Source of the DNA: JAUSIF01 sp036556265
Lineage (GTDB): Bacteria; Pseudomonadota; Alphaproteobacteria; Rhizobiales; Xanthobacteraceae
Length of the DNA stretch: 39,361 nt
Direction: 5' to 3'
NCBI GenBank assembly: GCA_036556265.1
Contig: DATBJU010000007.1
Location: forward strand, 1 to 39,361
How positions within the stretch are numbered: the stretch's first letter is position 1; every line of letters starts with the position of its first letter. Under the pieces are notes generated by a model. The model saw nothing but the letters and a program-made list of their open reading frames with translations. It was not told the DNA's origin and ran no database searches. Positions 17,124 through 24,433 of this stretch are shown here, piece after piece. The position numbers and the translations under genes are program-made.

Positions 17124-17792
17124 ATGGCGTCCAACGTTGCCTATCGGGGCCCCACCGACATGCCGGCCACGATTCCGGTATTTCCCTTGCCGGGGGCGCT
17201 GCTGCTGCCGCGCGGCCAGCTGCCGCTCAATATCTTCGAGCCACGCTATCTCGCGATGATCGACGATGCGCTGAAGGGGGCACGCCTTGTCGGCATGATC
17301 CAGCCGAACGAAGCGCAGGCGGCCTCGCCTTTCCAGCCCCCGCTCTACCCGGTCGGATGCGCCGGACGGATCACCCAGATCGCCGAAACCGGCGACGGCC
17401 GCTATCTGCTTACGCTCACGGGCATTGCACGCTTTCTAGTGCGCGAAGAGATCGTCGTCACGACACCCTATCGTCTGTGCCGCGTCGACTTCAGCGGCTA
17501 CGCAGGCGACTTCGCCCCAAACGAGGGCCAGGACGTAGATCGTGAGGCACTGCTCAAGACGCTCGCCGCCTATCTTGAGGCGAACCGGATCGAGGCCGAT
17601 TGGACCGGTATCCGCGAGGCGCCGACGGAAGCTCTTGTCAACGGGCTCTCCATGATGTCGCCCTACGGCCCAAAGGAGAAGCAGGCGCTTCTGGAAGCAG
17701 TCGATCTAAAGACGCGAGCCGAGCTACTGATCGCCGTCACCGAAATTGCACTTGCGGAACAGGGCGGCGACGGCGAGAAATCATTGCAATAG
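17124..17792 (+). CDS. Lon N-terminal (substrate-binding) domain protein
   Basis: 222 residues; an ATG at 17124 is preceded by GGAGGGAG. The opening ATIPVFPLPGALLLPRGQ and LNIFEPRYLAMI match the LON/ASB (PUA-like) N-terminal domain. There is no AAA or peptidase domain, so this is a free-standing Lon-like substrate-binding protein and not a truncated protease. Such proteins of about 200-220 residues are common and uncharacterised. It lies 44 bp after ybbN and 30 bp before the Trm112-family gene, an arrangement suggesting a shared protein-quality operon. A role in peptide or protein binding is inferred from the fold only. Confidence 0.88.
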   Translation: MASNVAYRGPTDMPATIPVFPLPGALLLPRGQLPLNIFEPRYLAMIDDALKGARLVGMIQPNEAQAASPFQPPLYPVGCAGRITQIAETGDGRYLLTLTGIARFLVREEIVVTTPYRLCRVDFSGYAGDFAPNEGQDVDREALLKTLAAYLEANRIEADWTGIREAPTEALVNGLSMMSPYGPKEKQALLEAVDLKTRAELLIAVTEIALAEQGGDGEKSLQ

Positions 17793-17822
17793 CTCTTTGC
17801 GTCGTTTTGCGAGGAGAAAGCC

Positions 17823-18029
17823 ATGGCCGAGAGTCGCAACGTCATCGACCCAAAGCTTCTCGAGATTCTCGTCTGCCCGCTCACCAAGGGCACGCTCGAA
17901 TACGATCGCGAGCGGCAGGAACTGATCTCGCGCGCGGCAAAGCTCGCCTACCCGATCCGCGACGGCATCCCGATCATGCTGCCCGAAGAGGCCCGCAAGC
18001 TCGACGAACGCGAGCTTGCGAAGCGATAG
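17823..18029 (+). CDS. Trm112 family protein (UPF0434-like)
   Basis: 68 residues from an ATG after GAGGAG. The sequence DPKLLEILVCPLTKGTL and YPIRDGIPIMLPEEAR is the standard Trm112/YcaR pattern. As in many alphaproteobacterial members, the CPxC zinc knuckle is reduced to CPLT, so zinc binding is unlikely. Eukaryotic and archaeal Trm112 activates SAM-dependent methyltransferases of tRNA, rRNA and eRF1; the bacterial role is less clear. It is the last gene of the ybbN set and converges on the ubiquinone hydroxylase gene with 15 bp between stops. Confidence 0.93.
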   Translation: MAESRNVIDPKLLEILVCPLTKGTLEYDRERQELISRAAKLAYPIRDGIPIMLPEEARKLDERELAKR

Positions 18030-18044
18030 CTTCCTCGGCCCGGA

Positions 18045-19280
18045 TTAGAGCGCCTCCCCGCGCAGGAGCTTCGGCACCTTTCCCGTCCCGCCTGCCGCCT
18101 CCGCGGCAAGAAACTCCTTCACGCGCGGTGCGCGCTCGACGATTCCGAGCCCCACATCGCGGACGAACTTCAAAGCATCCGATTGATTCGAGAACAGCCG
18201 ATTGAGGGCATCGGTCGTGAAGCCCATCGCTGCGGTGTCGAACCGTCGCCAGCGCTCGTAGCGCTCGAGCACTTCCACCCCACCAACGTCGAGGCCAAGC
18301 CGCGCCGCCTCCGCCACGCATTCGGCAAGTGCCGCCGCATCGCGCAAGCCGAGGTTGAGGCCCTGTCCGGCAATCGGATGAATGAGGTGCGCGGCATCTC
18401 CGAGGAGCGCGAGCCGGTCGACGACATAGCCGCGCGCCACGCTGAAGCCGAGCGGATGCGCGCGCGGCGGCGACAGCACTTTGATCTCGCCGAGCTTCAA
18501 CCCGAAGCGGCGCTCCAACTCCGCGTGAAACTCCTTTTCCGGCAGCGCCACCAAGCGTTCCGCTTCCGCCGTCGGCTCCGTCCACACGATCGACGAACGG
18601 CGTCCGGCGAGCGGAAGGATTGCGAACGGTCCGCCCGCGAGAAAATGCTGCACGGCGCGGCCTCCATGTTCGCGTTCATGCCCGATCGTCGCGACAATTC
18701 CCGACTGCCCGTAGGACCACTTCACTGTCTTGATGCCTGCGAGCTCCCGCAGTTTTGAGCTCGGGCCGTCCGCCGCCGCCAGGAGCTGCGCGCGTATACG
18801 CTTCGCACTAGTGACCTCCACATCCACGTGTTCAATCCGCGCCTCGTATCGCTCAACCGCCGCAGGTTCGAATCGAACGCCTGCCTCCCGCGCCACCGCA
18901 CGCAATGCAACCAGCACGTCTCGATTCTCCACCATGTGCGCCAGCGGTTCGCCGTCCTCACTCTTCGAATTGAAGGAGAGAAACGAAGGCCGCACCGCGT
19001 CCTCGAGCCGGCTGTCGGTGATCTCCATCTCGAGGATCGGCTGCACAGGGCGGGTGAGCCGCTCCCACGCGCCGAGTGCGGTGAGCAGCCGCCGAGCTCC
19101 GGCCGCGATCGCCGACACGCGATCATCGACCGGAGGCTCATGACCGAGCGCCGGGTCGCAAACCACGACTGAAAATCCTGGTTTAAGCGCCTGCGCAAGC
19201 GCCGCGGCGAGCGCGAGCCCCGCGGCGCCCGCGCCGGCGACGACGACATCCGCTCGATCTTCCGGATCATTGTGTCGCAT
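18045..19280 (-). CDS. UbiH/UbiF/COQ6-family FAD-dependent ubiquinone hydroxylase
   Basis: 411 residues from the ATG at 19280; the frame continues to 19352 but without family similarity. The FAD-binding motif VVVAGAGAAGLALAAALAQ is at the N-terminus, and the second flavin motif LLGDAAHLIHPIAGQGLNLG is near residue 290. These class A flavoprotein monooxygenases hydroxylate the ring of ubiquinone precursors, using NAD(P)H and O2. Which position it modifies (C1, C5 or C6) cannot be assigned, since alphaproteobacteria use UbiH, UbiF, UbiL and UbiM in varying combinations. It is divergent from tesB with a 113-bp shared upstream region, and I see no clear operator there. Confidence 0.9.
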   Translation of the reverse strand: MRHNDPEDRADVVVAGAGAAGLALAAALAQALKPGFSVVVCDPALGHEPPVDDRVSAIAAGARRLLTALGAWERLTRPVQPILEMEITDSRLEDAVRPSFLSFNSKSEDGEPLAHMVENRDVLVALRAVAREAGVRFEPAAVERYEARIEHVDVEVTSAKRIRAQLLAAADGPSSKLRELAGIKTVKWSYGQSGIVATIGHEREHGGRAVQHFLAGGPFAILPLAGRRSSIVWTEPTAEAERLVALPEKEFHAELERRFGLKLGEIKVLSPPRAHPLGFSVARGYVVDRLALLGDAAHLIHPIAGQGLNLGLRDAAALAECVAEAARLGLDVGGVEVLERYERWRRFDTAAMGFTTDALNRLFSNQSDALKFVRDVGLGIVERAPRVKEFLAAEAAGGTGKVPKLLRGEAL

Positions 19281-19393
19281 GGCCCATTCTACCTGCGACC
19301 GAGCCGGCGGACCAACGCCGTTGCCCTTGACGCCACACAAACGGAAGGGCAATTCGGCTGTCCCCGATCGGCTTCCCCCTGAAGGTTCTCTCC

Positions 19394-20254
19394 ATGGCGA
19401 GCGCCGTCCAGAGCCTCCTCGAGATTCTCGACCTCGAGCGACTCGAGGTGAATCTTTATCGGGGCATGAGTCCGAAGGTCGGATGGCAGCGCGTGTTCGG
19501 CGGTCAGGTGATCGGGCAAGCGCTCGTCGCCGCGACGCGCACCGTGGAAGGGCGGCCCGCGCATTCGCTGCACGCTTACTTCATCCTGCCGGGCGATCCG
19601 CAGGTGCCGATCATCTACGACGTCGACCGCATTCGCGACGGCGGCAGCTTCACGACGCGCGGAGTCAAGGCGATTCAGCACGGCAAGGCGATCTTCTCGA
19701 TGATGGCGTCCTTCCATCGCGAAGAGACCGGCTTCTCGCACCAGGCGGAAATGCCGAAAGTACCGTCGCCTGAGGAGTTGCCGACCGAGCAGGAGATGAA
19801 GGAGCGCACCTTGCCGCTGATGCCTGATCCCGTGCGCCGCTACTACGAGCGCGAGCGCCCGATCGAAATGCGGCCGGTCGAGTTCAAACGCTATCTCTCG
19901 CGCGAGCACCGCACTCCGCGGTTTAACGTGTGGATGCGTTCGACGGCGCCGCTACCGGACGACCCGGCGGTCCATCAGTGCGTGCTCGCCTACGCGTCCG
20001 ACATGATGCTGCTCGACTCCGCGCTCATTCCGCACGGGCGCACCGTGTTCGAAAAGACGATCCAGGGCGCAAGCCTGGATCACGCTCTCTGGTTTCACCG
20101 CCCGTTCCGTGCCGACGATTGGCTGCTCTACGCCCAAGACACCCCGAACGCCGAGGGAGCCTTGGGGTTCGCGCGCGGCTTGATCTTTTCCCGCGACGGC
20201 AAGCTCGTAGCCTCGGTGGCCCAAGAGGGCCTGATCCGCGAACGCAAGCCCTGA
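19394..20254 (+). CDS. tesB: Acyl-CoA thioesterase II TesB
   Basis: 286 residues, the normal TesB length, forming a double hotdog fold. Recognisable blocks are GMSPKVGWQRVFGGQVIGQA near residue 25, HSLHAYFILPGDPQVPI, and the C-terminal half SLDHALWFHRPFRADDWLLY with Asp and surrounding residues of the second hotdog, ending in SVAQEGLIRER. TesB hydrolyses medium- to long-chain acyl-CoAs to free fatty acid and CoA in the cytosol. It is transcribed away from the ubiquinone hydroxylase gene. The following 185 bp before glnK contain a candidate sigma-54 promoter that begins 12 bp after this stop. Confidence 0.96.
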   Translation: MASAVQSLLEILDLERLEVNLYRGMSPKVGWQRVFGGQVIGQALVAATRTVEGRPAHSLHAYFILPGDPQVPIIYDVDRIRDGGSFTTRGVKAIQHGKAIFSMMASFHREETGFSHQAEMPKVPSPEELPTEQEMKERTLPLMPDPVRRYYERERPIEMRPVEFKRYLSREHRTPRFNVWMRSTAPLPDDPAVHQCVLAYASDMMLLDSALIPHGRTVFEKTIQGASLDHALWFHRPFRADDWLLYAQDTPNAEGALGFARGLIFSRDGKLVASVAQEGLIRERKP

Positions 20255-20265
20255 CATCGTCCGCT

Positions 20266-20282
20266 CGGCAGGTGAATTGCCT
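20266..20282 (+). promoter_or_regulatory. Candidate sigma-54 promoter of glnK-amtB operon 1
   Basis: CGGCAGG-TGAA-TTGCC places GG (20267-20268) and GC (20279-20280) exactly 12 bp apart, as required for -24/-12 elements (consensus TGGCACG-N4-TTGCW). It matches GGCA and the G in the -24 box and TTGC in the -12 box. It lies about 160 bp before the glnK start, in the right direction. GlnK-AmtB operons are classically NtrC/sigma-54 controlled. I found no convincing NtrC palindrome upstream. Confidence 0.4.
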
Positions 20283-20439
20283 ACAGTTTGTGCTGAATGC
20301 CCAGTGCCAAGGCAATATAGCCGCTTAATTTCCAGTCATTTTGCCGATATGTATCGCGGTGGGTCTGGATGCCGGTCCTGCCGGCACCCTCACCCAACCG
20401 GGAAACGTTCATCACCGCGGTCGCGAGGAAATCGGATCC

Positions 20440-20778
20440 ATGAAGCTCGTCATCGCCATCATCAAGCCTTTCAAGCTCGAAGACGTCCGCGACGCGCTCA
20501 CCGGCATCGGTGTGCAGGGCCTCACCGTTACCGAGGTCAAAGGCTATGGCCGCCAGAAGGGCCATACCGAGATCTATCGCGGCGCCGAGTACGCCGTGAA
20601 CTTCCTTCCCAAGGTCCGGATCGAAGTCGCGGTACCCGCGAACCGCGTCGACAAAGTGGTGGAAACCATCAAGTCGGCTGCGAAGACCGGCCAGATCGGC
20701 GACGGCAAAATCTTCGTCACGCCAATCGAACACGCCGTGCGCATTCGCACCGGCGAAACCGATTCCAACGCGCTGTGA
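20440..20778 (+). CDS. glnK: Nitrogen regulatory PII protein GlnK (copy 1)
   Basis: 112 residues from the ATG at 20440 (GAGGAA upstream), exactly the PII length; the frame runs further up but not as protein. It opens MKLVIAIIKPFKLEDVRDAL, then carries the T-loop block GYGRQKGHTEIYRGAEYAV with the tyrosine that is uridylylated (Tyr51 position), and ends with the B-loop TGQIGDGKIFV that binds ATP/ADP. PII proteins sense 2-oxoglutarate, ATP/ADP and glutamine (through GlnD), and in this setting plug the adjacent AmtB channel. It is followed by amtB after 28 bp. It is very similar to copy 2 at 22528, including the whole T-loop, differing mostly in the segments around residues 56-70 and near the C-terminus. 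Confidence 0.95.
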   Translation: MKLVIAIIKPFKLEDVRDALTGIGVQGLTVTEVKGYGRQKGHTEIYRGAEYAVNFLPKVRIEVAVPANRVDKVVETIKSAAKTGQIGDGKIFVTPIEHAVRIRTGETDSNAL

Positions 20779-20806
20779 ACGCGCGCGACCTTCAAGGGGG
20801 CAAGAC

Positions 20807-22132
20807 ATGAAATCAATTCTGGGATCGCGCCGCGCATTTCGCGGGCTCGTCACCACAGGCGCGATGCTCGCGTCCTCACCCGCGTTCGCGCAGCCGTCAA
20901 CGATCGACGCCGCCGACACCGCGTGGATCACGACAGCGACCGCACTGGTCCTCCTGATGACGTTACCTGGTCTCGCACTTCTTTACGCTGGCATGGTCCG
21001 AAAGAAGCACGTGCTCGCCGTCATGGCGCAGTGCGTGGCCGCGGCGATGCTCGTTTCTGTTCTCTGGATGGTTGTCGCGTACAGCCTTGCGTTCGTCGGC
21101 GGCGGCCCACTGATCGGCTCGTTGGATCGTTTTCTGCTGCTCGGCATGGGTATGACCTCGGTCAACGAGCTTGCGACAAACATCCCCGAGAGCTTGTTCA
21201 TGGCTTTCCAGATGACGTTCGCGGTCATCACCGTGGCGCTCGTCGCCGGCTCGGTCGCCGATCGAATGAAATTCTCCGCCTTCATCCTGTTCTGCATCCT
21301 TTGGCTGTTCGTCGTATACGTCCCTGTTTCCCACTGGGTCTGGGGCGGCGGTTTCCTCGGCGCCTGGGGCCTGCTCGACTTCGCCGGCGGTACCGTCGTT
21401 CACATCAATGCCGGCGTCGCCGGCATCGTCGCCTGCCTGGTGATCGGCGCGCGCCGCGGGTACGGCTCGGAGAACATGTCGCCCTACGACCTGTCGCTCG
21501 CGGTGATTGGCACCGGCCTGCTGTGGGTCGGCTGGTTTGGCTTCAACGGCGGCTCGGCGCTCGGCTCGGGCGGCCGCGCCACCATGGCAATCATCGTCAC
21601 GCATTTCGGCGCGTCCATGGGCGCGCTCGCCTGGATGGCCGCGGAGTGGTGGACGCGCGGCAAGCCGTCTGTGCTCGGAATTCTTTCCGGCGCGATCGCG
21701 GGCCTCGGCACGATCACACCTGCATCCGGCTTCGTGCTGCCGTGGCATGCGCTCGTGATTGGCGGCGCCGCGGGCCTTCTCTGCTTCTGGGCCTGCACCT
21801 GGCTTAAGCAGCGACTGAATTACGACGACTCCCTCGATGTCTTCGGCATCCACGGAGTTGGCGGCTCGCTCGGCACGCTGCTGACCGGCGTGTTCGCAGT
21901 CGGCGCGCTTTCCGCCACACAAACAAACCCGGCTGGCTCGCCCGGTCTTCTTGAGGGCAACTTCGCCCAGCTTCAGACCCAAGCAATTGGCGTCGTCGTG
22001 ACGATCGTCTGGTGCGCAGTGGCCACCTATGTGGTCCTCAAGGTCATCGACATTCTCGTCGGTCTCCGCGTCAGCCCGGACGCCGAGCGTATGGGACTCG
22101 ACGTCACACAACACGGCGAAGCGCTGCAGTAG
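20807..22132 (+). CDS. amtB: Ammonium transporter AmtB (copy 1)
   Basis: 441 residues. A cleavable signal peptide (to about AFAQP) is followed by DTAWITTATALVLLMTLPGL and about 11 membrane segments, as in Amt/MEP/Rh proteins. The conserved pore residues are visible: Asp in LDFAGGTVVHINAG (Asp160 type) and His of that block (His168 type), and the second pore histidine in DVFGIHGVGG (His318 type). The loop between the conserved Trp and LDFAGG is only 11 residues (compare copy 2). The ATG at 20807 follows a GGGGG site. Upstream glnK makes this a standard glnK-amtB operon. A hairpin with a T-rich tail follows the stop. Confidence 0.95.
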   Translation: MKSILGSRRAFRGLVTTGAMLASSPAFAQPSTIDAADTAWITTATALVLLMTLPGLALLYAGMVRKKHVLAVMAQCVAAAMLVSVLWMVVAYSLAFVGGGPLIGSLDRFLLLGMGMTSVNELATNIPESLFMAFQMTFAVITVALVAGSVADRMKFSAFILFCILWLFVVYVPVSHWVWGGGFLGAWGLLDFAGGTVVHINAGVAGIVACLVIGARRGYGSENMSPYDLSLAVIGTGLLWVGWFGFNGGSALGSGGRATMAIIVTHFGASMGALAWMAAEWWTRGKPSVLGILSGAIAGLGTITPASGFVLPWHALVIGGAAGLLCFWACTWLKQRLNYDDSLDVFGIHGVGGSLGTLLTGVFAVGALSATQTNPAGSPGLLEGNFAQLQTQAIGVVVTIVWCAVATYVVLKVIDILVGLRVSPDAERMGLDVTQHGEALQ

Positions 22133-22160
22133 GCGCCGCCGTCGCTGCGCGACCGCCACG

Positions 22161-22198
22161 CCGCGCGCGCTCGAAAGAACGTGCGCGGTTTGGTCTTT
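22161..22198 (+). terminator. Probable terminator after amtB copy 1
   Basis: The left arm CCGCGCGCGCTC (22161-22172) and right arm GAACGTGCGCGG (22177-22188) form a 12-bp stem with one mismatch and one G-U pair, closed by a GAAA tetraloop. A moderately T-rich tail TTTGGTCTTT follows (22189-22198). It lies 28 bp after the amtB stop. Confidence 0.5.
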
Positions 22199-22386
22199 GT
22201 CCGCACGGCAGGCCAGATCGGCAAAATGCCTGTCGCGGAGTCATTTTTGCCGCTTGATTGGACATGCCCAGCGATTAGGCAGATTTGACGCTTCTTTGTG
22301 CGGACCTCATGCGACCTCGGCTTTCAGGGTCGCCGTGCCTCGGAAAATCCCTGCGTTCTCAAGCTCGTGCCTTCTCTCCGCCGCGC

Positions 22387-22403
22387 TTGGCACGGCGTTT
22401 GAT
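22387..22403 (+). promoter_or_regulatory. Candidate sigma-54 promoter of glnK-amtB operon 2
   Basis: TTGGCACG (22387-22394) is a full-consensus -24 element. After GCGT it is followed by TTGAT (22399-22403), a -12 element with one mismatch (TTGCW expected, A in place of the usually strict C). GG and the -12 dinucleotide are 12 bp apart. It is about 125 bp upstream of glnK copy 2 and in the right direction. The mismatch at the conserved C weakens the call; the perfect -24 and the gene context support it. Confidence 0.5.
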
Positions 22404-22407
22404 TCCT

Positions 22408-22433
22408 GAGCCCCGGCTTTGGCCCAGGGGCTC
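22408..22433 (+). repeat. Leader hairpin before glnK copy 2
   Basis: GAGCCCC (22408-22414) pairs with GGGGCTC (22427-22433). Inside, GGC (22415-22417) pairs with GCC (22422-22424) around a TTTG loop, leaving a CA bulge. It overlaps the expected start of the transcript from the sigma-54-like promoter at 22387-22403. No T-run follows, so it is not a terminator of the usual kind. Confidence 0.4.
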
Positions 22434-22527
22434 GCAAGTCTGAACCTCTTTGCGGCTCGAGCCCCATTGGAAAGCCCGGTAGCGGCCATTCGGCTGCGTG
22501 CTGGGATCTTGCGGGGACAGGAACCAC

Positions 22528-22866
22528 ATGAAGATCGTCATGGCCATCATCAAGCCGTTCAAGCTGGAGGAGGTGCGCGACGCCCTCACCGGCATCGGCG
22601 TACACGGACTGACCGTCACCGAGGTCAAGGGTTACGGGCGGCAGAAGGGACACACGGAGATCTATCGCGGTGCCGAATACGCCGTGAACTTTCTGCCGAA
22701 GCTCAAGGTCGAGGTCGCAGTCCCCTCCGATATCGTCAAGAAAGTAATCGCAGCAGTTACCGGGGCCGCGAAGACCGGCCAGATCGGCGACGGAAAAATC
22801 TTCGTCTATCCGATCGAACACGCCGTGCGCATCCGCACCGGCGAGACCGACGCCGATGCGCTCTGA
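22528..22866 (+). CDS. glnK: Nitrogen regulatory PII protein GlnK (copy 2)
   Basis: 112 residues from the ATG at 22528, with ACAGGA 7 nt upstream. It has the complete PII fold with the same T-loop (GYGRQKGHTEIYRGAEYAV, uridylylation tyrosine kept) and the nucleotide-binding TGQIGDGKIFVYPIEHAVR segment. Differences from copy 1 lie mainly in the stretch after the T-loop (LKVEVAVPSDIVKKVIAAVTGA here). It should bind 2-oxoglutarate and ATP and control the downstream AmtB. The amtB start lies 40 bp downstream. Calling it glnK rather than glnB rests on linkage to amtB. Confidence 0.95.
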   Translation: MKIVMAIIKPFKLEEVRDALTGIGVHGLTVTEVKGYGRQKGHTEIYRGAEYAVNFLPKLKVEVAVPSDIVKKVIAAVTGAAKTGQIGDGKIFVYPIEHAVRIRTGETDADAL

Positions 22867-22906
22867 TTCCACAATCGACCTCAGCTATGCGACGGAGTGT
22901 TCACCC

Positions 22907-24346
22907 ATGACGAACAAGATTTGGCTGCGCGCGGGACTGCCCGCGCTGATCGCGGCGACCATCGCCGCTGTGCCTGCGCTGGCCGAAGGGCCAACGATCG
23001 ACAAAGGCGACACCGCCTGGATGATAACGGCGACCGTTCTCGTCCTGGTGATGACCGTTCCCGGCCTTGCGCTGTTCTACGGCGGTCTCGTTCGCTCCAA
23101 GAACATGCTCTCGACCTTGATGCAGGTCTTCTACGCGGTCGCCATGACCGTCCTGATCTGGGTGATCTACGGCTACAGCCTCACCTTCACTGGCGGATCT
23201 GACTTCATCGGCGGGTTCTCGAAGGCCTTCCTCTCCGGCATCGCGCCGGATTCGCCCGGCGGCACCTTCTCAGTCGGCGTGGCGATCCCCGAACTCGTGT
23301 TCGTGATGTTCCAGGCGACCTTCGCCGCCATTACGGCCGCGCTGCTGCTCGGCTCGATCGTCGAGCGGACGAAGTTCTCGGCGATCGCACTTTTCATCCC
23401 GCTATGGCTGACCTTCGTCTATTTCCCGATCGCCCACATGGTCTGGTACTGGGCCGGTCCGGATGCGATCGACGCCGCCGCCAAGGCGCTTGAGGCGGCC
23501 GACGCCGCGGGCAAGGCGGCGGCGCAAACCAAGCTCGACGAGGCGCTCGCCGATGCAGGTTACCTGTTCAAGGCGGGAGCAATCGACTTCGCCGGCGGCA
23601 CGGTCGTGCATATCAACTCCGGCATCGCCGGCCTGGTCGGCGCGCTACTCGTCGGCAAGCGTCTCGGCTACGGCAAGGAACTGATGCCGCCGCATTCGCT
23701 GACGATGACCTACATCGGCGCCATGCTCCTCTGGTTCGGCTGGTTCGGCTTCAACGCCGGATCGAACCTCGAGGCGGCCGGCTCCGCGGTGGTAGCCTTC
23801 ATCAACACGTTCGTCGCGACGGCGGCTGCGGGTTTGTCCTGGATGTTCGCCGAATGGATCGTGAAGGGTAAGCCGAGTCTGCTCGGCGCCGTCTCCGGCG
23901 TCGTCGCCGGGCTCGTTGCGGTCACGCCCGCGTCCGGGTTTGCCGGGGCGATGGGCGCGATCGTCCTCGGCCTGATCGCCGGCGTCGTGTGCTTCTTCTT
24001 CTGCACCACCGTGAAGAACGCGATCGGCTACGACGATGCCCTGGATGTGTTCGGTGTCCACTGCATCGGCGGCATTGTTGGCGCGCTCGGTACGGGCATT
24101 CTCGTGAACCCGATGCTAGGCGGTACCGGCGTGTTCGACTATACGATCGCCAAGGTCGGCGAGTACTCCTTCTCGACCCAGATGACCGCGCAGGTCACCG
24201 CGGTCGTCGTCACCTTGTTGTGGTCCGGCATCGGGTCCGCGATCCTCTACAAGATCGTGGATATCCTGGTCGGCCTGCGTGCGAAGCCCGAGGAGGAGCG
24301 CGAAGGTCTCGACATCAACGACCATGGCGAGCGCGCCTACAGCTGA
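22907..24346 (+). CDS. amtB: Ammonium transporter AmtB (copy 2, with long Ala-rich loop)
   Basis: 479 residues from the ATG at 22907 (GGAG about 10 nt upstream); the frame could begin at 22856 inside glnK, but signal-peptide position favours 22907. After a signal peptide (PALAEG) the Amt fold is complete, with pore residues in IDFAGGTVVHINSG and DVFGVHCIGG. Between the conserved Trp of AHMVW and IDFAGG lies a 46-residue segment rich in Ala, Asp and Lys (about residues 183-224), 35 residues longer than in copy 1 and probably helical and periplasmic. Similar insertions exist in other alphaproteobacterial AmtB proteins as far as I know. A clear intrinsic terminator follows the stop. Confidence 0.95.
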   Translation: MTNKIWLRAGLPALIAATIAAVPALAEGPTIDKGDTAWMITATVLVLVMTVPGLALFYGGLVRSKNMLSTLMQVFYAVAMTVLIWVIYGYSLTFTGGSDFIGGFSKAFLSGIAPDSPGGTFSVGVAIPELVFVMFQATFAAITAALLLGSIVERTKFSAIALFIPLWLTFVYFPIAHMVWYWAGPDAIDAAAKALEAADAAGKAAAQTKLDEALADAGYLFKAGAIDFAGGTVVHINSGIAGLVGALLVGKRLGYGKELMPPHSLTMTYIGAMLLWFGWFGFNAGSNLEAAGSAVVAFINTFVATAAAGLSWMFAEWIVKGKPSLLGAVSGVVAGLVAVTPASGFAGAMGAIVLGLIAGVVCFFFCTTVKNAIGYDDALDVFGVHCIGGIVGALGTGILVNPMLGGTGVFDYTIAKVGEYSFSTQMTAQVTAVVVTLLWSGIGSAILYKIVDILVGLRAKPEEEREGLDINDHGERAYS

Positions 24347-24372
24347 CTGCTCCCGCTGCGAACCGACAGAGG

Positions 24373-24401
24373 AAGGGCCCCGGCAAATGCCGGGGCCTTT
24401 T
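24373..24401 (+). terminator. Intrinsic terminator after amtB copy 2
   Basis: A perfect 9-bp stem, GGCCCCGGC (24376-24384) and GCCGGGGCC (24389-24397), has an AAAT loop and is followed by TTTT. The stem can extend three pairs into the flanking AAG/TTT. It lies 27 bp after the amtB stop and is the clearest intrinsic terminator in the window. Confidence 0.88.
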
Positions 24402-24417
24402 CGCTTCCGGTCATTGG

Positions 24418-24433
24418 TTAATCGCCCCTTAAC
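24418..24433 (+). promoter_or_regulatory. CtrA-type box upstream of the aminotransferase-ftsK genes
   Basis: TTAA-N7-TTAAC is a perfect match to the CtrA full-site consensus (TTAA at 24418-24421, seven bases, TTAAC at 24429-24433). With flanking bases it reads GGTTAA-N7-TTAACC, an inverted repeat. It sits between the amtB terminator and the aminotransferase start, about 58 bp before the ATG. The consensus is known from Caulobacter and used across alphaproteobacteria; binding here is inferred. Confidence 0.5.

Larger units (their letters stand above)
22133..22527 (+). other. 395-bp intergenic region between the two glnK-amtB operons
   Basis: No convincing protein-coding frame is present. It holds, in order: a hairpin with T-rich tail after amtB copy 1 (22161-22198); the sequence AGTCATTTTTGCCG (22239-22252), which is repeated with one base missing before operon 1 (20334-20346); a candidate sigma-54 promoter (22387-22403); and a strong imperfect hairpin (22408-22433). 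The spacing suggests that operon 2 has its own promoter and is not simply read through from operon 1. Confidence 0.6.

Noticed and set aside
20290..20310. TGC...AGTGCC stretch as an NtrC site
   Set aside because: The half-sites are one base off the consensus spacing and lie downstream of the candidate promoter.
20311..20325. AGGCA-N7-CCGCT as an alternative sigma-54 promoter for operon 1
   Set aside because: The spacing is right, but the -12 part is poor; the site at 20266 is better.
20277..20810. Plus-strand frame of 177 codons over glnK copy 1
   Set aside because: It reads an Arg/His-rich shadow of glnK in another frame.
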